From assembly GCA_007128755.1 (NCBI GenBank), contig SKWV01000498.1, forward strand, positions 1 to 6,410: DNA of 6,410 nucleotides, written 5' to 3'. Made by a program: the position numbers and the translations under genes. The notes under the pieces were generated by a model, which had not been told where the DNA came from, made no database searches, and saw nothing but the letters and a program-made list of their open reading frames with translations. Position 1 is the stretch's first letter; each line of letters starts with the position of its first letter. Positions 4,258-6,410 of this stretch are shown here, piece after piece. The DNA is from Trueperaceae bacterium. Lineage in GTDB: Bacteria; Deinococcota; Deinococci; Deinococcales; Trueperaceae.

Positions 4258-5619
4258 ATGACCGTCGACCAGTACGTCACCCAGGCGCAGGATCGGCTCC
4301 TGGACGAGCTCTTCGAGTTCCTCCGCATCCCCTCCGTCTCGACGGACCCCGCGCGCGCCGCCGACACGCGCCGCGCCGCCGAGTTCACCGCCGCGGCGCT
4401 CGAGCGTGCCGGGCTCGAGGCGCGCATCCACCCGACCGCCAGGCACCCGGTCGTGACGGCGGTCGGTCCGCACGTCCCGGGCGCCCCCACGGTCCTCGTC
4501 TACGGGCACTACGACGTGCAGCCGGCCGAGCCGGTCGACGCCTGGTCGTCGGACCCGTTCGAGCCGCACGTGGTGGACGGCACGATCATCGCGCGCGGCG
4601 CCTCCGACGACAAGGGCCAGGTCTACGCCCACATCAAGGGTGTCGAGGCGCTCATGGCCGTCGACGGCGCGCTCCCGCTCAACGTGAAGTTCGTCGTCGA
4701 GGGCGAGGAGGAGATCGGCAGCCCGAACCTGGGGGCGTTCCTGGAGGCCGAGCGCGAGCTCCTCGCCGCCGACGTCGTCGTGATCTCCGACGGCGCCATG
4801 GCCGCGCCGGAGACGCCGACCATCACGTACGGGCTCAAGGGGCTCACGTACGCGACGCTGTTCGCTCGCGGCGCCGGTCGCGACCTGCACTCCGGCGCCT
4901 ACGGCGGCGGCGTGCCCAACGTGCTCAACGCCATCGCCGCCATGCTCGCCGGCCTGCACGACGCCGACGGGCGCGTCCTGGTGCCCGGCTTCTACGACGA
5001 CGTGCGCGATCTCGACGAGGCGGAGCGCGCGCAGATCGCCAAGGCGCCCTTCTCCGAAGAGGCGTTCCGAGAGGACGCCGGCGTCAGCGCCACGCCCGGG
5101 GAGCGTGGCTACACGCTGCTCGAGCGGATCTGGGCGCGGCCGACGCTGGACGTCAACGGTCTGTCGGGAGGGTTCCAGGGCGACGGCTCCAAGACGGTGA
5201 TCGCCGCCGAGGGGATGGCCAAGCTGAGCGCCCGCCTCGTGCCCGACCAGGACCCGCGCGACATCTTCGCGAAGATCGAGCGCCACCTGCTGGAGGTCGC
5301 GCCCGAGGGGATCGAGGTCGCCCTGCAGGTCGAAGGCCTCGGGCACCCCGCGATGACCCCGCTCGACAGCGAGAGCGTGCGGGCGGCGGGCGACGCGCTG
5401 CGCACCGTGTGGGGGAGCGAGCCGGTGTTCGCCCGTACCGGCGGGTCGATCCCCGTGGTCGCGGACTTCCAGCGGGTGCTGGGTGCCGATCCCGTGCTGA
5501 TCGGCTTCGGCCTGGAGAGCGACCGCGCGCACTCGCCGAACGAGAAGTTCGACGTGCTCAACTACCTCAACGCCGTGCGGGTCAGCGCCGAGCTGCTGCG
5601 CGCGCTCGCGCGCCGCTGA
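4258..5619 (+). CDS. M20-family metallopeptidase (CNDP/ArgE/DapE-like dipeptidase)
   Basis: M20 enzymes use two metal ions, usually zinc or manganese, to hydrolyse dipeptides or N-acyl amino acids. The 453-residue length fits the CNDP-like dipeptidase group. Predicted ligands, by analogy with carnosinases, are His84 and the catalytic Asp86 in GHYDVQP, bridging Asp117 in RGASDDKGQ (113-121), Glu150 (catalytic base) and Glu151 in EGEEEIGS (147-154), Asp177 in ISDG, and His425 in RAHSPNE. The lid (dimerisation) domain lies between about 190 and 385 and includes DLHSGAYGGG with His210, which in this family reaches the partner active site. All key residues are present, so it should be active. There is no signal peptide, so it is cytoplasmic. 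Substrate cannot be read; peptide turnover is most likely. ATG 4258 is preferred because GTG 4249 overlaps the -10 box. smc follows after 28 bp. Confidence 0.93.
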   Translation: MTVDQYVTQAQDRLLDELFEFLRIPSVSTDPARAADTRRAAEFTAAALERAGLEARIHPTARHPVVTAVGPHVPGAPTVLVYGHYDVQPAEPVDAWSSDPFEPHVVDGTIIARGASDDKGQVYAHIKGVEALMAVDGALPLNVKFVVEGEEEIGSPNLGAFLEAERELLAADVVVISDGAMAAPETPTITYGLKGLTYATLFARGAGRDLHSGAYGGGVPNVLNAIAAMLAGLHDADGRVLVPGFYDDVRDLDEAERAQIAKAPFSEEAFREDAGVSATPGERGYTLLERIWARPTLDVNGLSGGFQGDGSKTVIAAEGMAKLSARLVPDQDPRDIFAKIERHLLEVAPEGIEVALQVEGLGHPAMTPLDSESVRAAGDALRTVWGSEPVFARTGGSIPVVADFQRVLGADPVLIGFGLESDRAHSPNEKFDVLNYLNAVRVSAELLRALARR

Positions 5620-5635
5620 CGCGCAGGTCCGGGCC

Positions 5636-5641
5636 GGGGGG
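5636..5641 (+). promoter_or_regulatory. Likely ribosome binding site of smc
   Basis: A G6 run ends 6 nt before GTG 5648 in the 28-bp gap after the M20 gene. No promoter is visible in this short gap, so smc is probably transcribed with the peptidase gene. Confidence 0.45.
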
Positions 5642-5647
5642 TAGCAG

Positions 5648-6410
5648 GTGCGGCTGAGCAGCGTCACGATCCAAGGCTTCAAGAGCTTCGGCAACCGCGT
5701 CACGATCGAGTTCTCCGAGCGCGTGACCGCCGTGGTGGGCCCCAACGGCTCGGGCAAGTCGAACGTGCTCGACGCCATCAAGTGGGCGACGGGCGGCGGC
5801 CGGGCGCGCGAGTTCCGGGCCGACGACAAGACGGACCTGATCTTCCACGGCGCGGCCGGGAAGCGCGGCCTCGGGTACGCCGAGGTCGAGGTCGAGCTCA
5901 GCGACGGACGGCGCTCCCTGAGCATCCGCCGCGACTTGGACCGCGACGGCGCCAGCCGCCTCCGTCTCAACGGCAAGATCGCCCGGTTCATCGACGTCGA
6001 CGAGGCGCTCGCGGGATCCGGTCTCGGGACCTCCGGGGTCGCCATCATCGGGCAGGGGGAGGTCTCCGGCGTGTTGATGGCCGACCCCGAGGACCTGCTG
6101 CAGTACGTGGCCGAGGCCGCCGGCGTGTCGCGCCTGAGCGGCCGGCGCGAGCAGACGACGGCGCGACTCCAGACGGCGCGCGGTCATCTGGCCCGCCTCG
6201 ACGACGTCCTCACCACGCTCCGCGATCAGGTCGAGCAGCTCCGCGACGAGGCCCGGGACGCCGAGCGGCATCGGGCGCTCGCGCGCGAGGCGTTGCAGCT
6301 GCGGGTCACGGCCGCGCAGGCGCGGGTGACGGGGCTCACGGCCGAGGTCACGGCCCTCCGCGACCGGGAGGCGGCCGGGGAGGAGGCGCTCGTGACGGGG
6401 CGCACGGCGA
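5648..6410 (+). CDS. smc: SMC chromosome segregation ATPase, N-terminal part (cut by window edge)
   Basis: SMC forms a ring with ScpA and ScpB that compacts and organises the chromosome during segregation. The reading frame stays open for 254 codons to the edge. It begins MRLSSVTIQGFKSFGNRV, the standard SMC opening. Walker A is GPNGSGKSN at 31-39, followed by VLDAIKWATGG. The TDLIFHGA segment (about 63-70) matches SMC DVIFAGS. The Q-loop is IIGQGEV with Gln136, and EAAGVSR (about 158-164) precedes the rising coiled coil, rich in Arg, Gln, Glu and Leu, from about 165 onward. The Walker B and signature motifs lie in the C-terminal half outside the window. GTG 5648 is chosen because the SMC opening starts exactly there, with a G-run upstream. 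RecN and Rad50 are less likely because the FKSF and IGQG patterns are SMC-like. Confidence 0.95.
   Translation, partial: MRLSSVTIQGFKSFGNRVTIEFSERVTAVVGPNGSGKSNVLDAIKWATGGGRAREFRADDKTDLIFHGAAGKRGLGYAEVEVELSDGRRSLSIRRDLDRDGASRLRLNGKIARFIDVDEALAGSGLGTSGVAIIGQGEVSGVLMADPEDLLQYVAEAAGVSRLSGRREQTTARLQTARGHLARLDDVLTTLRDQVEQLRDEARDAERHRALAREALQLRVTAAQARVTGLTAEVTALRDREAAGEEALVTGRTA

Noticed and set aside
3406..6048. 880-codon minus-strand open frame
   Set aside because: It lies antisense to dnaJ, hspR, the M20 gene and smc, all well supported. Its composition is typical of an antisense shadow.
1..6410. CRISPR array, tRNA, rRNA, insertion sequence or defence system
   Set aside because: No spaced repeats, cloverleaf, transposase, terminal repeats or defence-gene motifs were seen on either strand. 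All genes are ordinary core or envelope types.

Overview
This is a very GC-rich bacterial chromosome segment holding eight protein-coding genes, one of them cut by the right edge. No tRNA, rRNA, insertion sequence, CRISPR array or phage gene is visible. The lineage is inferred, not proven. A DUF4384-type lipoprotein, a short DnaJ with a reduced zinc centre, an HspR-type repressor and near-leaderless promoters together fit Deinococcota, perhaps the Truepera side. Other high-GC HspR-bearing phyla cannot be excluded.

Left half (26-2647), all on the minus strand: in transcription order these are a small lipoprotein of unknown family (2309-2647), a DUF4384-like lipoprotein (1649-2164), a YebC-family translation factor (755-1489) and a stand-alone YjeF_N-domain protein (26-742). 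A perfect 15-bp stem-loop (1592-1630) separates the lipoprotein pair from yebC. yebC and the YjeF_N gene are 12 bp apart and form an operon with their own candidate promoter.

Divergent junction (2648-2734): two promoters point away from each other, each with the same GCTATGCT -10 region. On the right-hand side lies a 12-of-14 match to the HspR operator HAIR (CTTGAGT-N7-ACTCAAG).

Right half (2735-6410), all on the plus strand: dnaJ (2735-3694) overlaps hspR (3691-4206) by ATGA. An M20 metallopeptidase (4258-5619) follows, then the N-terminal part of smc (5648 to the edge). HspR probably represses dnaJ-hspR through the HAIR, making a self-contained heat-shock feedback unit. The M20 gene has its own candidate promoter and probably carries smc behind it.

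A pattern runs through the window. Genes first in a transcript (small lipoprotein, dnaJ, M20) lack a clear Shine-Dalgarno and have an extended -10 box 6-9 nt before the start codon, as expected for leaderless or nearly leaderless mRNAs. Genes inside operons (YjeF_N, hspR, smc) have purine-rich ribosome binding sites. The most notable items are the HAIR with its autoregulated dnaJ-hspR pair, the DnaJ with half of the usual zinc centre and no Gly/Phe region, and the YjeF_N protein whose signature NNGGDG has become NNGSGG. I found no clearly new multi-gene system.
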